From positions 1 to 10,250 of the forward strand of contig JAWXBK010000088.1 in the NCBI GenBank assembly GCA_034439975.1: a stretch of DNA of 10,250 nucleotides, in the 5' to 3' direction. Below are positions 1-7,158 of the stretch, one piece after another. The translations under genes were made by a program, and so were the position numbers. The notes beneath the pieces were generated by a model. The model saw nothing but the letters and a program-made list of their open reading frames with translations. It was not told where the DNA came from and searched no databases. The DNA is from JAWXBK01 sp034439975. GTDB lineage: Bacteria; Pseudomonadota; Alphaproteobacteria; Dongiales; Dongiaceae. How positions within the stretch are numbered: the first letter of the stretch is position 1; each line of letters opens with the position of its first letter.

Positions 1-577
1 CGGCGTCGACGCCGCGTCGGATGCAATCGGCGATCGTGCGTCGCTCGAAATCGTAGAACTGCCGGATCACGCGCTGCACCGAGGGCGAGGCGCGCTTGGG
101 ATCGCGGTCGGAGTACTCGATCATGATGCGCACGACACTGCGCAGCGGACCCGACATTTTGACGTTGGTTTCGAACCAGTCGTTCAGGAGATCGACCGGA
201 TCGCGATGCTGCGCCGTAAGCTGGTTATATTGCTCCATGACGCGGTCGATCGCATGCAGCACGGCCGCGTGGAACAATTTCTCCTTGCTCTCGAAATAAT
301 AATAGATCAGCGAATGGGTGATGCCGACGCGCTTCGCGATATCCTGCACGGTCACATCGGCGAAGCTGACCGACGAGAAGAGTGCCAGCGCGGTTTCCAG
401 CACTTCGTCGGAGCGGATGCCGTCATTGCGGCGGAGCTTCTTGCCCGCTGCCTCTGCGGCCGACGTCTTGAGCCGAGGGCCCGCCTTGACGACGGGCAAT
501 TTGGGCCGCGTCTTCGCAGTTTTCGGCTTCGCCTGCGGAATCGAGGCTGCCGGTTTTACTGCTTTCCTGGCGGGCAA
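1..577 (-). CDS. TetR/AcrR-family transcriptional regulator (C-terminus beyond left edge)
   Basis: This is a one-component DNA-binding repressor of the TetR type, expected to act in the cytoplasm as a dimer that releases DNA on ligand binding. Reading the minus strand gives the family core: a first helix (EVLETALALFSS), the recognition region VQDIAKRVGITHSLIYYYF and then ESKEKLF, the standard TetR HTH signature, at about residues 76-104 from the start chosen here. The all-helical ligand domain that follows is cut by the window edge. No ATG exists in frame. I chose TTG at 575-577, 13 bases after the ATPase stop (MPARKAVKP...). TTG at 497-499 is the other reasonable option. The first 50 residues before the HTH are rich in Lys, Pro and Ala, an unusually long basic tail for this family. 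As the last gene of the transporter block, it probably regulates that block through the palindrome at 7339-7358. The family call is firm; the start is uncertain. Confidence 0.88.
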   Translation of the reverse strand, partial: MPARKAVKPAASIPQAKPKTAKTRPKLPVVKAGPRLKTSAAEAAGKKLRRNDGIRSDEVLETALALFSSVSFADVTVQDIAKRVGITHSLIYYYFESKEKLFHAAVLHAIDRVMEQYNQLTAQHRDPVDLLNDWFETNVKMSGPLRSVVRIMIEYSDRDPKRASPSVQRVIRQFYDFERRTIADCIRRGVDA

Positions 578-590
578 ATCGGGATCCGTT

Positions 591-1691
591 TCAGTTGCGC
601 AACAACACGAGATCGCCGATGCGGGTTCCAAGCACCGCCCGCGAACCGACCGCGATATCGAGATCGAGCGGCACGCGCGCCAGAATATCGGTCGCACCGC
701 CCGGACCCGCGCGCAGCCGGCAGCGGCGATGCGTACCCTGGAACACGAGTTCGATCACCTCGCCTTCGCCGAGCACGACCGATTCGCTATGGCCGCCCCC
801 GTCGTTCGCCGCCCGATCGGTCGACGCGGAACCGACGCGAATCTTCTCGGGACGAATCGAGATATGGACCTCGCTGCCCGCCTCGGCCTGGCCGGCGAGC
901 GCAAGCTGGCCGATCGGCGTATCGACGCGCAGGGTTCCGGCGCCGGCGCTGACCACGCGGCCGGCGAGGATGTTGCTGTCGCCCATGAAGGTCGCGGCGA
1001 ACAGGGTCGCGGGCCGGAGATAGACGCGCTCGGGCGGGCCGTAATCCTCGATCTTTCCGCCGTTCACCAGCACGACATTGTCGGCAATGCTCATCGCCTC
1101 TTCCTGATCGTGCGTCACATGAACGAAGGTCGCGTGCAGCGTCTTCTGCAGGCGCACGAGTTCGTCCTGCATCTGCTGGCGGATCTTGAGATCGAGCGCG
1201 CCGAGCGGCTCGTCGAGCAACAGCACTGCCGGCTCGACCACGATCGCGCGGGCGAGCGCGACACGCTGGCGCTGGCCGCCGGAGAGCTCATGGATACGTC
1301 TTGCGCCATAGCCGGCGAGCCCGACCGTCGCAAGCGCCTGTTCGACGAGGCGCAAGCGGTCGGCGCGCTTGACGCCGCGCATCTCGAGGCCGAAGGCGAC
1401 GTTCTGCGCGACCGTCATATGCGGGAAGAGCGCATAGTCCTGAAAGACTGTGACCGTCGGGCGCTGCGCCGGCGGCATCTGCGTTACGTCCTTGCCGTCG
1501 ATCAGAACCGTGCCTTCGGTCGGCACGGTGAAGCCGCCGAGGATCGAGAGGATCGTCGTCTTGCCGCTGCCCGAGGGGCCGAGCAAAACGAGAAACTCGC
1601 CGCGCCGGATCGAGAGATTGATGTTCTCGACCGCGGTCACCGGCCCGTAGCGCTTGGTGATGTTTTTCAGTTCGACCAGAACGTCGTTCAA
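591..1691 (-). CDS. ABC transporter ATP-binding protein, PotA/PotG type
   Basis: This is the cytoplasmic ATPase that powers import through the two adjacent permeases. From the chosen start the protein has 366 residues, the usual size for the spermidine/putrescine/Fe3+ importer class. Visible motifs are Walker A GPSGSGKTT (residues 38-46), Q-loop VFQDYALFPH (82-91), signature LSGGQRQRV (136-144), Walker B VLLLDEP (156-162) with D-loop GALD, and switch His in THDQEEAM (about 194). A C-terminal TOBE-type beta domain follows (about 240-366, with the marker ISIRPEKIRVG). The start is TTG at 1689-1691: homology begins right after it (NDVLVELKNITKRYG), it overlaps the preceding permease stop as TTGA, and a GGGGGGAAG purine run lies just upstream. 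The frame stays open further upstream, but that stretch is antisense-like translation of the permease gene. The substrate cannot be read from this subunit. Confidence 0.93.
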   Translation of the reverse strand: MNDVLVELKNITKRYGPVTAVENINLSIRRGEFLVLLGPSGSGKTTILSILGGFTVPTEGTVLIDGKDVTQMPPAQRPTVTVFQDYALFPHMTVAQNVAFGLEMRGVKRADRLRLVEQALATVGLAGYGARRIHELSGGQRQRVALARAIVVEPAVLLLDEPLGALDLKIRQQMQDELVRLQKTLHATFVHVTHDQEEAMSIADNVVLVNGGKIEDYGPPERVYLRPATLFAATFMGDSNILAGRVVSAGAGTLRVDTPIGQLALAGQAEAGSEVHISIRPEKIRVGSASTDRAANDGGGHSESVVLGEGEVIELVFQGTHRRCRLRAGPGGATDILARVPLDLDIAVGSRAVLGTRIGDLVLLRN

Positions 1692-2479
1692 CGCTTCCCC
1701 CCGCGCCAGAGCAGCATGGCGATCGCCGCGACGGCGACCGTCGACATCGAAATCGCGAACACGATGGTGCCCGCCGCATTGACCTCGGGCGACAAGCCGG
1801 CCCGCAGCAGCTCGAAGATCATTACCGGCAGCGTCACATCGAAGCGGCTGAGCAACAGGGCAATGATGAACTCGTCCCAGGACAAGGTCGCAGCGAGACA
1901 GAAGGCGGCAAAGATCGCCGGTCGCATGATCGGGATCGCGATACGCCAGATCACCTGCAGATCGCCGGCCCCGAGATCGTGCGCGGCCTGGTCCATGTTG
2001 CGATGATGATCGCCGAACTGCGAATAGATGATCGCAAAACAGAGCGGCAGATTGATGATCGTGTGCCCGATACCGACCGCGAGCAGCGATTTCGACATCC
2101 CGACCATATTGAACACGACCAGCAGGCCGAGCGCGATGATGAGATAGGAGACCGTGATCGGCGCCATCAGCAGGAAGCGCACCGAGCCCGCATAACGCGG
2201 GGGCCGGCGCGCCAGCGAGTAGGCAGCCAGAAACCCGAGCAGGGTCGCGGCGAACGACGAGGAGAGCGCGACGATGACCGAATTGCCGAGCGCCGCCATC
2301 AGCCGCGGATTGGAGAACGCGCGCTCGTACCATTCGAGGCTCGGTCCCTCGAAAGGGGGCACCGGCAGCATGCCGCGCTGGAACGAGAACAGCACGAGGA
2401 TCACGACCGGCAGATAGATGAAGCCAAGCATCGCGGCGAGATAGACGCCCGTCGAAATGTTGCCGAACAGGCGGCGCAT
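1688..2479 (-). CDS. ABC transporter permease, PotC type
   Basis: This is one of the two inner-membrane channel subunits of the importer. The 263-residue protein has about six hydrophobic segments, including GVYLAAMLGFIYLPVVILVL near the N-terminus and AGTIVFAISMSTVAVAAIAM near the C-terminus. The cytoplasmic EAA loop that docks on the ATPase is clear at about residues 163-188 (DQAAHDLGAGDLQVIWRIAI, then PIMRP). Length and layout match PotC/PotI and related MetI-fold permeases. The ATG at 2477-2479 overlaps the upstream permease stop by one base (TGATG), and a GGAG sits within that gene's end, which suggests translational coupling. Its own stop overlaps the TTG start of the ATPase gene. Confidence 0.92.
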   Translation of the reverse strand: MRRLFGNISTGVYLAAMLGFIYLPVVILVLFSFQRGMLPVPPFEGPSLEWYERAFSNPRLMAALGNSVIVALSSSFAATLLGFLAAYSLARRPPRYAGSVRFLLMAPITVSYLIIALGLLVVFNMVGMSKSLLAVGIGHTIINLPLCFAIIYSQFGDHHRNMDQAAHDLGAGDLQVIWRIAIPIMRPAIFAAFCLAATLSWDEFIIALLLSRFDVTLPVMIFELLRAGLSPEVNAAGTIVFAISMSTVAVAAIAMLLWRGGKR

Positions 2480-3399
2480 CAGAGCCGCTCCATCTTGAGA
2501 TGCTTCGCCGCCGCGAGATAGACGGCGGTCACGATCAGCATCAGCAGCGTGCCCATGACGGCGGCCATCGGGAAATTCGCGGCACGGCCGATCTGCAGCA
2601 TGATCGCCTGCGGCATCAGTACCTCGGCATTGCCGCCGAGAATCTGCGGCGTGATGTAATCGCCGATCGTGATGACGAAAGTGAGGAACGCACCGACCGC
2701 AATGCCCGGCATGCTCAAGGGCAAGGTGATGCGCCAGAAGACGCCGAAGCCCGAGGCGCCGAGATCGGATGCCGCCTTGCGATAGGACGGATTGATCTGC
2801 ACCAGATTGGCGAAGATCGTGAGGGTCAGCAGCATCGTGAAGAAATGCACGAAACCGAGCACGGTGGCGGCGCGCGTATAGGCGATCTCGAGCGGTTGAT
2901 CGATGACGCCCATGCCCATCAGCAACTGGTTGAGGATGCCGCCTTCGGAGATCACGAGCAGCCAGCTATAGGAGCGCACCACATAGGCGGTCCAGAACGG
3001 CAGCACCGTCACCAGCAGCAGGATGCGCTGCAGCGTGCCGGCGACGCGATAGGCGAGCACATAGGCAAGCGGGTAGGCGACCAGCACACTGATCGCGGTG
3101 ACAAGCACGGTCACCTCGACCGAGTTGACCAGCGCCTGGACCAGAAAATCCTTCTCGAAGAATTTGGCGTAGTTGATAAGCGACCAGTCGGCCTCGAGAC
3201 CGCCGGTCGTGCGCTGCCAGAAACTGACGCAGATCATCAGGATGAGCGGCGCCGCGAAGAACAGGGCGGTAAAGATCACGGCTGGCCAGGTGAGCCAGCG
3301 CACCAGCGGCCAGCCGGCACCGGGCGCAAGATCGCGCACGCCCGGTCCGGCTGGACCGTTTGCGGGTCGATGAGGGTCGAGCATCTGGGAAGCGATCAT
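2479..3399 (-). CDS. ABC transporter permease, PotB type
   Basis: This is the second inner-membrane channel subunit, expected to form a heterodimer with the product of the next gene. The 306-residue protein starts with about 35 polar, Pro/Gly-rich residues. Six likely membrane segments follow (for example AVIFTALFFAAPLILMICVS, and PFWTAYVVRSYSWLLVI, which is characteristic of PotB/PotH). The EAA loop lies at about residues 208-233 (KAASDLGASGFGVFWRITLP, then LSMPG). GDYITPQILGG is also typical of this subunit. The ATG at 3397-3399 has a good ribosome binding site (GAGGAG, 6 to 7 bases upstream). It lies 67 bases after the hydrolase stop, and the following permease starts inside its stop codon. 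Confidence 0.93.
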   Translation of the reverse strand: MIASQMLDPHRPANGPAGPGVRDLAPGAGWPLVRWLTWPAVIFTALFFAAPLILMICVSFWQRTTGGLEADWSLINYAKFFEKDFLVQALVNSVEVTVLVTAISVLVAYPLAYVLAYRVAGTLQRILLLVTVLPFWTAYVVRSYSWLLVISEGGILNQLLMGMGVIDQPLEIAYTRAATVLGFVHFFTMLLTLTIFANLVQINPSYRKAASDLGASGFGVFWRITLPLSMPGIAVGAFLTFVITIGDYITPQILGGNAEVLMPQAIMLQIGRAANFPMAAVMGTLLMLIVTAVYLAAAKHLKMERL

Positions 3400-3466
3400 G
3401 TCCGCTCCTCAATGTCTCGCAGCGCGATCGCCCGTCACGTCCGGTTCCTCGCGACGGTTGCGCGTC

Positions 3467-4693
3467 TCAGACCGTGACCAGCGTGCGCGGCAACTTCGAC
3501 AGCACCTCGAGGCCGTTCTCGGTCACCAGCAGGCTCTCGATATAGGCGCAGCCGCTGCCACCCGGCCAGTTGTCCCAGACGTCGAACTGGTTTTCGAGAT
3601 TGAACACCATGCCCGGCTTTATCGGCGGATCGCCCATGTCCTTGTAGCGCGTGCTGAGCCAGTAATTGCCGCACCAGTCCGGCGGCACGGCGATTTCCTG
3701 CGTATAGCCGCCGACCCACCACACATATTTTCGGATGCCGGCCTCGTCGATATAGCGCTGCGCCACGTCATCGACCTTGCTCAGCGGATCGCCGACTTTG
3801 ACTTTCGAAATAATGTCGTCGATGCAGCCGGATGCCGTGTTCATGAGGTCGGTCCAGCGCGAATCCGGCTTGCCCAGCGAGAAGGTCCGGTTGACGTTGA
3901 CGTGATAGCGGTCGTAGCAGCCGCAGAAATCGACGAACACCAGTTCGCCCTGCTGAATCTTGCGGCGCGTCGGCGGACTGTGATGCGTGCCCGAGCGCGG
4001 ACCGGCACCGAGCATGGTGCGGACGCCGGGATAGCCGCCGCCGAGTTTCATCATGGTGCCCATGATGACCGCCTCGATCTCGGTTTCCATGACACCGGGA
4101 CGGATCGCGTCGCGCGCCGCGGCCATCGCCGTATCGCCGATCTCGGCCGCCTTGCGCACATGCTGCACTTCCAGCGGCGACTTCACGGCGCGCTGCCTTT
4201 CGACCAGCGTCCAGTGATCTTCGACGGTGGCGCCACCCGAACGGAGTCCGTCGGCCAGTGCCGCCATGGTCGAGGCATGCGGTGCATAGCCCCACATTTC
4301 GAGGCCGATCTTTCCCTTGGCCAGCCCGCGGTCGGCGATGCCGCGCTTGATGGCCGCGATGGCTTCCTCGAGGCTGCCGGAAACGGCAGCGCCGTCGACA
4401 TACACGATGTCACGGATTTCCGGCGTGATGGAAACGATCGTCGTGTGCGCGACGCTGTCGAAGAAGACCGTGTCGTCGGAATCGGCGCGCACCAAAAGAC
4501 CGGTCAGGTTCTTCAGGTGATACCAGATCATGTCATAGCCGGTGAGCCATGTGATATTGGCGGGCGCGGTAACGAGAATGGCGTCGAGCCCGGCCGCTTG
4601 CAGCGCCGCGCGCACGCGCCGGCGCCGGTCCGCATATTCCTCTGCGGGAAACGGCTGCGGCCAGGTAACCTGTTCACGAATGAATTGCTTCAT
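3467..4693 (-). CDS. M24/creatinase-fold hydrolase, non-canonical metal site
   Basis: This is a cytoplasmic hydrolase of the pita-bread family that includes creatinase, ectoine hydrolase, prolidase and Xaa-Pro peptidases. It has 408 residues: an N-terminal creatinase_N domain (about 18-165; LDAILVTAPANITWLTGYD) and a C-terminal M24 domain (about 175-400). SGTHHSPPTRRK places His238 at the creatinase His232 position. Of the five dinuclear-metal ligands of true M24 peptidases, Asp255 (VFVDFCG), Glu367 (NLENQF) and Glu386 (YIESLLV) are present. The second Asp is Asn266 (HVNVNRT), and the His-containing GHGIG stretch reads VGGYTQEIAV. A metal-free, creatinase-like C-N hydrolase is therefore at least as likely as a peptidase. 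The ATG at 4691-4693 has a strong AAGGGGGA ribosome binding site. Its position between the binding protein and the permeases ties it to the imported solute. The substrate is unknown. Confidence 0.9.
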   Translation of the reverse strand: MKQFIREQVTWPQPFPAEEYADRRRRVRAALQAAGLDAILVTAPANITWLTGYDMIWYHLKNLTGLLVRADSDDTVFFDSVAHTTIVSITPEIRDIVYVDGAAVSGSLEEAIAAIKRGIADRGLAKGKIGLEMWGYAPHASTMAALADGLRSGGATVEDHWTLVERQRAVKSPLEVQHVRKAAEIGDTAMAAARDAIRPGVMETEIEAVIMGTMMKLGGGYPGVRTMLGAGPRSGTHHSPPTRRKIQQGELVFVDFCGCYDRYHVNVNRTFSLGKPDSRWTDLMNTASGCIDDIISKVKVGDPLSKVDDVAQRYIDEAGIRKYVWWVGGYTQEIAVPPDWCGNYWLSTRYKDMGDPPIKPGMVFNLENQFDVWDNWPGGSGCAYIESLLVTENGLEVLSKLPRTLVTV

Positions 4694-4752
4694 GGATTCC
4701 CCCTTGTATGAACCGACGGTCGTCAGATGTCCGATACCCGGATGACAGAGTC

Positions 4753-4786
4753 GACGCCGCCGCGAAATGATATCCGCAGCGGCGCC
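4753..4786. repeat. Imperfect inverted repeat between binding-protein and hydrolase genes
   Basis: Arms GACGCCGCCGCG (4753-4764) and CGCAGCGGCGCC (4775-4786) pair at 10 of 12 positions around a 10-base AT-rich loop. It lies in the 164-base gap after the solute-binding protein gene. No T-run follows on the minus strand, so this is not a simple terminator. Known importer operons often carry such a stem after the binding-protein gene, where it stabilises the upstream message. Applying that role here is inference. Confidence 0.5.
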
Positions 4787-4828
4787 GGACCCGTCAATGC
4801 CAATAGTCGATCGGGCAAACGATTCTGG

Positions 4829-4867
4829 CGATCAACTTTGCCGATCGACTCTGCCGATCAACTCTGC
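4829..4867. repeat. Three tandem 13-bp repeats across the binding-protein stop codon
   Basis: Three head-to-tail 13-base units read CGATCAACTTTGC, CGATCGACTCTGC and CGATCAACTCTGC on the plus strand, each differing from the others at one or two positions. On the minus strand the unit at 4855-4867 contains the final codons and the TGA (4858-4860) of the solute-binding protein gene. The other two units lie in the downstream gap. It looks like slippage-generated sequence. No function is evident. Confidence 0.75.
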
Positions 4868-5952
4868 AAGAATTCGGTCCAGAGATCGAGCATCTCGGCA
4901 TCCATCTCGGCGTCGGGGAATACCGCGACGACTGACTTGTCGAGATAGGCCTCCTGCTGGTCCCAGCGCAGAATCGTTTTCGCCTCGTCGGGCACTTCGG
5001 CTTTCGAATTGGCCGGCATCGCCCAGTAGCAATCCGAGGTCGCCAGCGCGCCCTGGCCGGCCGGGCTCATAATGTATTTGACGAACTCGGTTGCGAGATC
5101 CTTCCGCTCGCTCGATTCGATGATGCAGAGACCCTGGTTCCAGATCAGCCCTCCGGCATCCGAGATGACCCAATCGAGATGCGGGTTGGCGGGGATCAGG
5201 TTGGACACGGCAAATTCAGCCCCGCCATAGATGATGTCGACATCGCCGGTCACCAGTGCGTTCTGCACGCTGACGATGTCGCCGATCATCTTCACATTCG
5301 GTTTCATCGCGAGCAGCTTCTCGCGGATCTGCGCCAGCTTGTCGCTGTCGATCTCGGTCGGCAGCCAACCCATCTGGCGGCCGATCATCTGGATTATCGG
5401 GTAGTAGTAATCGTAGACGCCGATGCGGCCGGAATATTTGTCCATCCAGCCGATCTCGCCGCTGGTGGCATCCGCCGGATCGACATTGTTCTTATTGAAG
5501 CAGAAGCCGTAATAGCCGAACTTTTCCGGCACGGCGTAGAGCTTGCCGTCGACGCGCGCATAGGGCACTTCGCGCATCGCAGGGAACATGTCGTCCCACG
5601 GCGCGGCGTCTTCCGGCAGTACGGCGAGAAGCCCGAGCTCGACCACGCGCGGCACGTCTGGCGCATCGATCACCAGCACGTCCCAATCGCCGGGCTGAGA
5701 CTGCTCGAGGATCGAGAGTGCGGTGCCGGTACCCTCGAAGGTCTTCACGTTGACCGTCACGTCATGCGCGGCGGCAAACGGATCGATCAGCTTGGCATCG
5801 GCATGGTCGCACCAGACCAGCACGTTGAGTTCGCCGGCCGCCTGTGCGCTGCGACCCCAGGCCGTCGCCGCCAGAGCGGTACCGGCCGCGGCACCGCCGA
5901 GAAACCGGCGGCGGTCGATGGTGGGGAAACGTCTCTTCTGTCCTGCGGTCAT
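4858..5952 (-). CDS. Tat-exported ABC solute-binding protein, PotD-like
   Basis: This is the periplasmic receptor of the importer. The 364-residue protein has a Tat signal peptide: twin arginines in DRRRFLGG (residues 13-20), an Ala-rich hydrophobic stretch, and a likely signal peptidase I site after AQA at residue 38. The mature part (ELNVLVWCDHADAKLIDPFA) resembles spermidine/putrescine-binding and other extracellular solute-binding proteins, with typical stretches VDGKLYAVPEKFGYYGFCFN, GDVDIIYGGAEFAVSNLIP and the tail VKYIMSPAGQGALA. Where polyamine binders usually carry W-x-D, this protein reads W271-N-Q273, so a plain di- or triamine ligand is doubtful. The ATG at 5950-5952 follows a strong ribosome binding site (AAAGGGAGGTAAGG), in keeping with the high expression such proteins need. 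It lies 198 bases after the ureohydrolase gene. Confidence 0.92.
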   Translation of the reverse strand: MTAGQKRRFPTIDRRRFLGGAAAGTALAATAWGRSAQAAGELNVLVWCDHADAKLIDPFAAAHDVTVNVKTFEGTGTALSILEQSQPGDWDVLVIDAPDVPRVVELGLLAVLPEDAAPWDDMFPAMREVPYARVDGKLYAVPEKFGYYGFCFNKNNVDPADATSGEIGWMDKYSGRIGVYDYYYPIIQMIGRQMGWLPTEIDSDKLAQIREKLLAMKPNVKMIGDIVSVQNALVTGDVDIIYGGAEFAVSNLIPANPHLDWVISDAGGLIWNQGLCIIESSERKDLATEFVKYIMSPAGQGALATSDCYWAMPANSKAEVPDEAKTILRWDQQEAYLDKSVVAVFPDAEMDAEMLDLWTEFLQS

Positions 5953-5974
5953 CCTTACCTCCCTTTGTGCGTTC

Positions 5975-6043
5975 CCCGGCTATCGAGGCCGGGAAATCGT
6001 TGCTTCCGGGAAACGATACCCCGGGAATGGGAAACGAGGGAAA
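5975..6043. repeat. GGGAAA-repeat region with small stems before the binding-protein gene
   Basis: Five copies of GGGAAA or GGGAAT occur on the plus strand at 5991, 6008, 6023, 6029 and 6038; GGGAAACGA is repeated at 6008-6016 and 6029-6037. Short inverted pairs include CCCGGC/GCCGGG (5975-5980 and 5988-5993) and ATCGTT/AACGAT (5996-6001 and 6012-6017). The region forms the untranslated stretch just upstream of the ribosome binding site of the binding-protein gene. Folding could influence its translation, but nothing matches a riboswitch class I recognise. Confidence 0.4.
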
Positions 6044-6082
6044 TGTCGAAACGGCGCCGCTGCCGATTTTTATCCGGCCCTG

Positions 6083-6110
6083 CGGCGGCCGGGCTTATTC
6101 CCGGCCGCCG
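6083..6110. repeat. Perfect 11-bp GC-rich hairpin in the ureohydrolase/binding-protein gap
   Basis: Arms CGGCGGCCGGG (6083-6093) and CCCGGCCGCCG (6100-6110) are exact reverse complements around a six-base loop CTTATT. It lies about 40 bases beyond the ureohydrolase stop. In the transcribed direction the next bases are CAGGGCCGGATAAAAATC, with no T-run, so a classical intrinsic terminator is unlikely. A processing or message-stability stem, or partial termination, is the likelier role (inference). Confidence 0.7.
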
Positions 6111-6150
6111 TCGCGGTATGCCGCCCCCCGGCGAAAACCCTTGCTTCGAT

Positions 6151-7158
6151 TTAGACCCGGCCTTTCCCGTTCGGATTGGCCATGACGCCCATCACGTCCA
6201 TCGCGAGCCGGACCGCGACCCGCGCCGCATTGTTGGCGGGGTCGTAGACGGGGCTGCATTCGGTGATGACATAGGCGTCGATCCCCTTGCGGGCGAAGCC
6301 GCGCACGAACTTGATCATCTCGCGCGGCGTCATGCCGCCACATTCCGGCGTGGTGATGCCGGGCACGAAGGCCTGGTCCATGCAATCGAGATCGGTGTGC
6401 AGCACGACCTTGTTCACGCCCTGCACCCAGATATGGTCGATGACCTGCTTCATGATCGCGTCGACGCCCTGCTCTTCGATATCCCAGATCGTGAACATCT
6501 GGATGTTGTGCTTGTCGACGAATTCGCGCTCCGCCGGCGGGTTGAGTGCCCCGTTGATGCCAAGCAGCGAGACGCGCTTGCAGTTGAAGAGTTCCGCGGT
6601 GCGGCTCACGGGACAGGCATGGTTCAGCGTTTCGCCGCCGACATCGGCCGCCGTATCCATATGCGAATCGAAATGGATATAGGCCATGCCCTCGCCCGGC
6701 TTGCAGGTCTTGGAGACAGCGGACGTCACCGGAATCGGGCAGGAATCGTCGCCGCCGAACACGAACGGCACGGCGCCCGCATTGATGATGTTCATCACGC
6801 ATTCCTCGGCGCGCTCGAAGGTGCGCTTCGCATTGCCGGGGATGATCTGCACGTCGCCGCTGTCGCAGAGATTGAGCGCGTCGAACAGATCGACCTGAAA
6901 CTCGCCGTGATGCGAGATGTAATGGTCGGTCGCGCAGCGCACCGCGCGCGGACCCATCGCCGTGCCGGGCCGGCAGGTGTTGGTGTGTTCCCAAGGGAGA
7001 CCGAGCACAGCGGCCTTCGCACCATGCGCTATCAGCTTTTCGGTGATCGGCGGCACGACATCCGCCTTCAGGAAGGACGGGATGCCGGAAATGAGATGCG
7101 TCGGAAAATCGCCCTGACCCTCGCGCCGGCCGAACGTCAAATAACTGTTATGCGCCAT
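6151..7158 (-). CDS. Arginase/agmatinase-family ureohydrolase with GGDDS motif
   Basis: This is a cytoplasmic ureohydrolase-fold enzyme. The family hydrolyses guanidino groups (arginine, agmatine, guanidinobutyrate, guanidine) to urea with a dinuclear Mn or Ni centre. The 335-residue length is normal for the group. Five of the six usual metal ligands are visible: Asp164, His166 and Asp168 in HFDSHMD, and Asp256 and Asp258 in HTDLDCMD. The first ligand, normally His in GGDHS, is Asp138 in VFGGDDSCPIP; the raw sequence reads GGC GGC GAC GAT TCC. His180 (NHACP) and the Glu of TTPECGGMT match the conserved catalytic-pocket positions of arginases. The ATG at 7156-7158 is preceded by AGGGAG with about ten bases spacing. 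It is the first gene of the minus-strand block and has a long GC-rich leader. Agmatinase is the nearest family name, but the substrate is unproven. Confidence 0.9.
   Translation of the reverse strand: MAHNSYLTFGRREGQGDFPTHLISGIPSFLKADVVPPITEKLIAHGAKAAVLGLPWEHTNTCRPGTAMGPRAVRCATDHYISHHGEFQVDLFDALNLCDSGDVQIIPGNAKRTFERAEECVMNIINAGAVPFVFGGDDSCPIPVTSAVSKTCKPGEGMAYIHFDSHMDTAADVGGETLNHACPVSRTAELFNCKRVSLLGINGALNPPAEREFVDKHNIQMFTIWDIEEQGVDAIMKQVIDHIWVQGVNKVVLHTDLDCMDQAFVPGITTPECGGMTPREMIKFVRGFARKGIDAYVITECSPVYDPANNAARVAVRLAMDVMGVMANPNGKGRV

Noticed and set aside
591..2333. A permease-ATPase fusion suggested by the open 580-codon minus frame
   Set aside because: The upstream 214 codons are out of frame with the PotC-like protein, whose own frame is intact to its stop at 1688. 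ATPase homology starts exactly at the TTG overlapping that stop.
2500..3477. A 325-codon plus-strand frame, and a similar one at 318-2006
   Set aside because: These are antisense shadows of the permease and ATPase genes, whose products have unmistakable membrane and ABC motifs.
4829..4867. CRISPR array or replication iterons
   Set aside because: There are only three contiguous 13-base units without spacers, and they overlap a coding end. No cas or rep gene is nearby.
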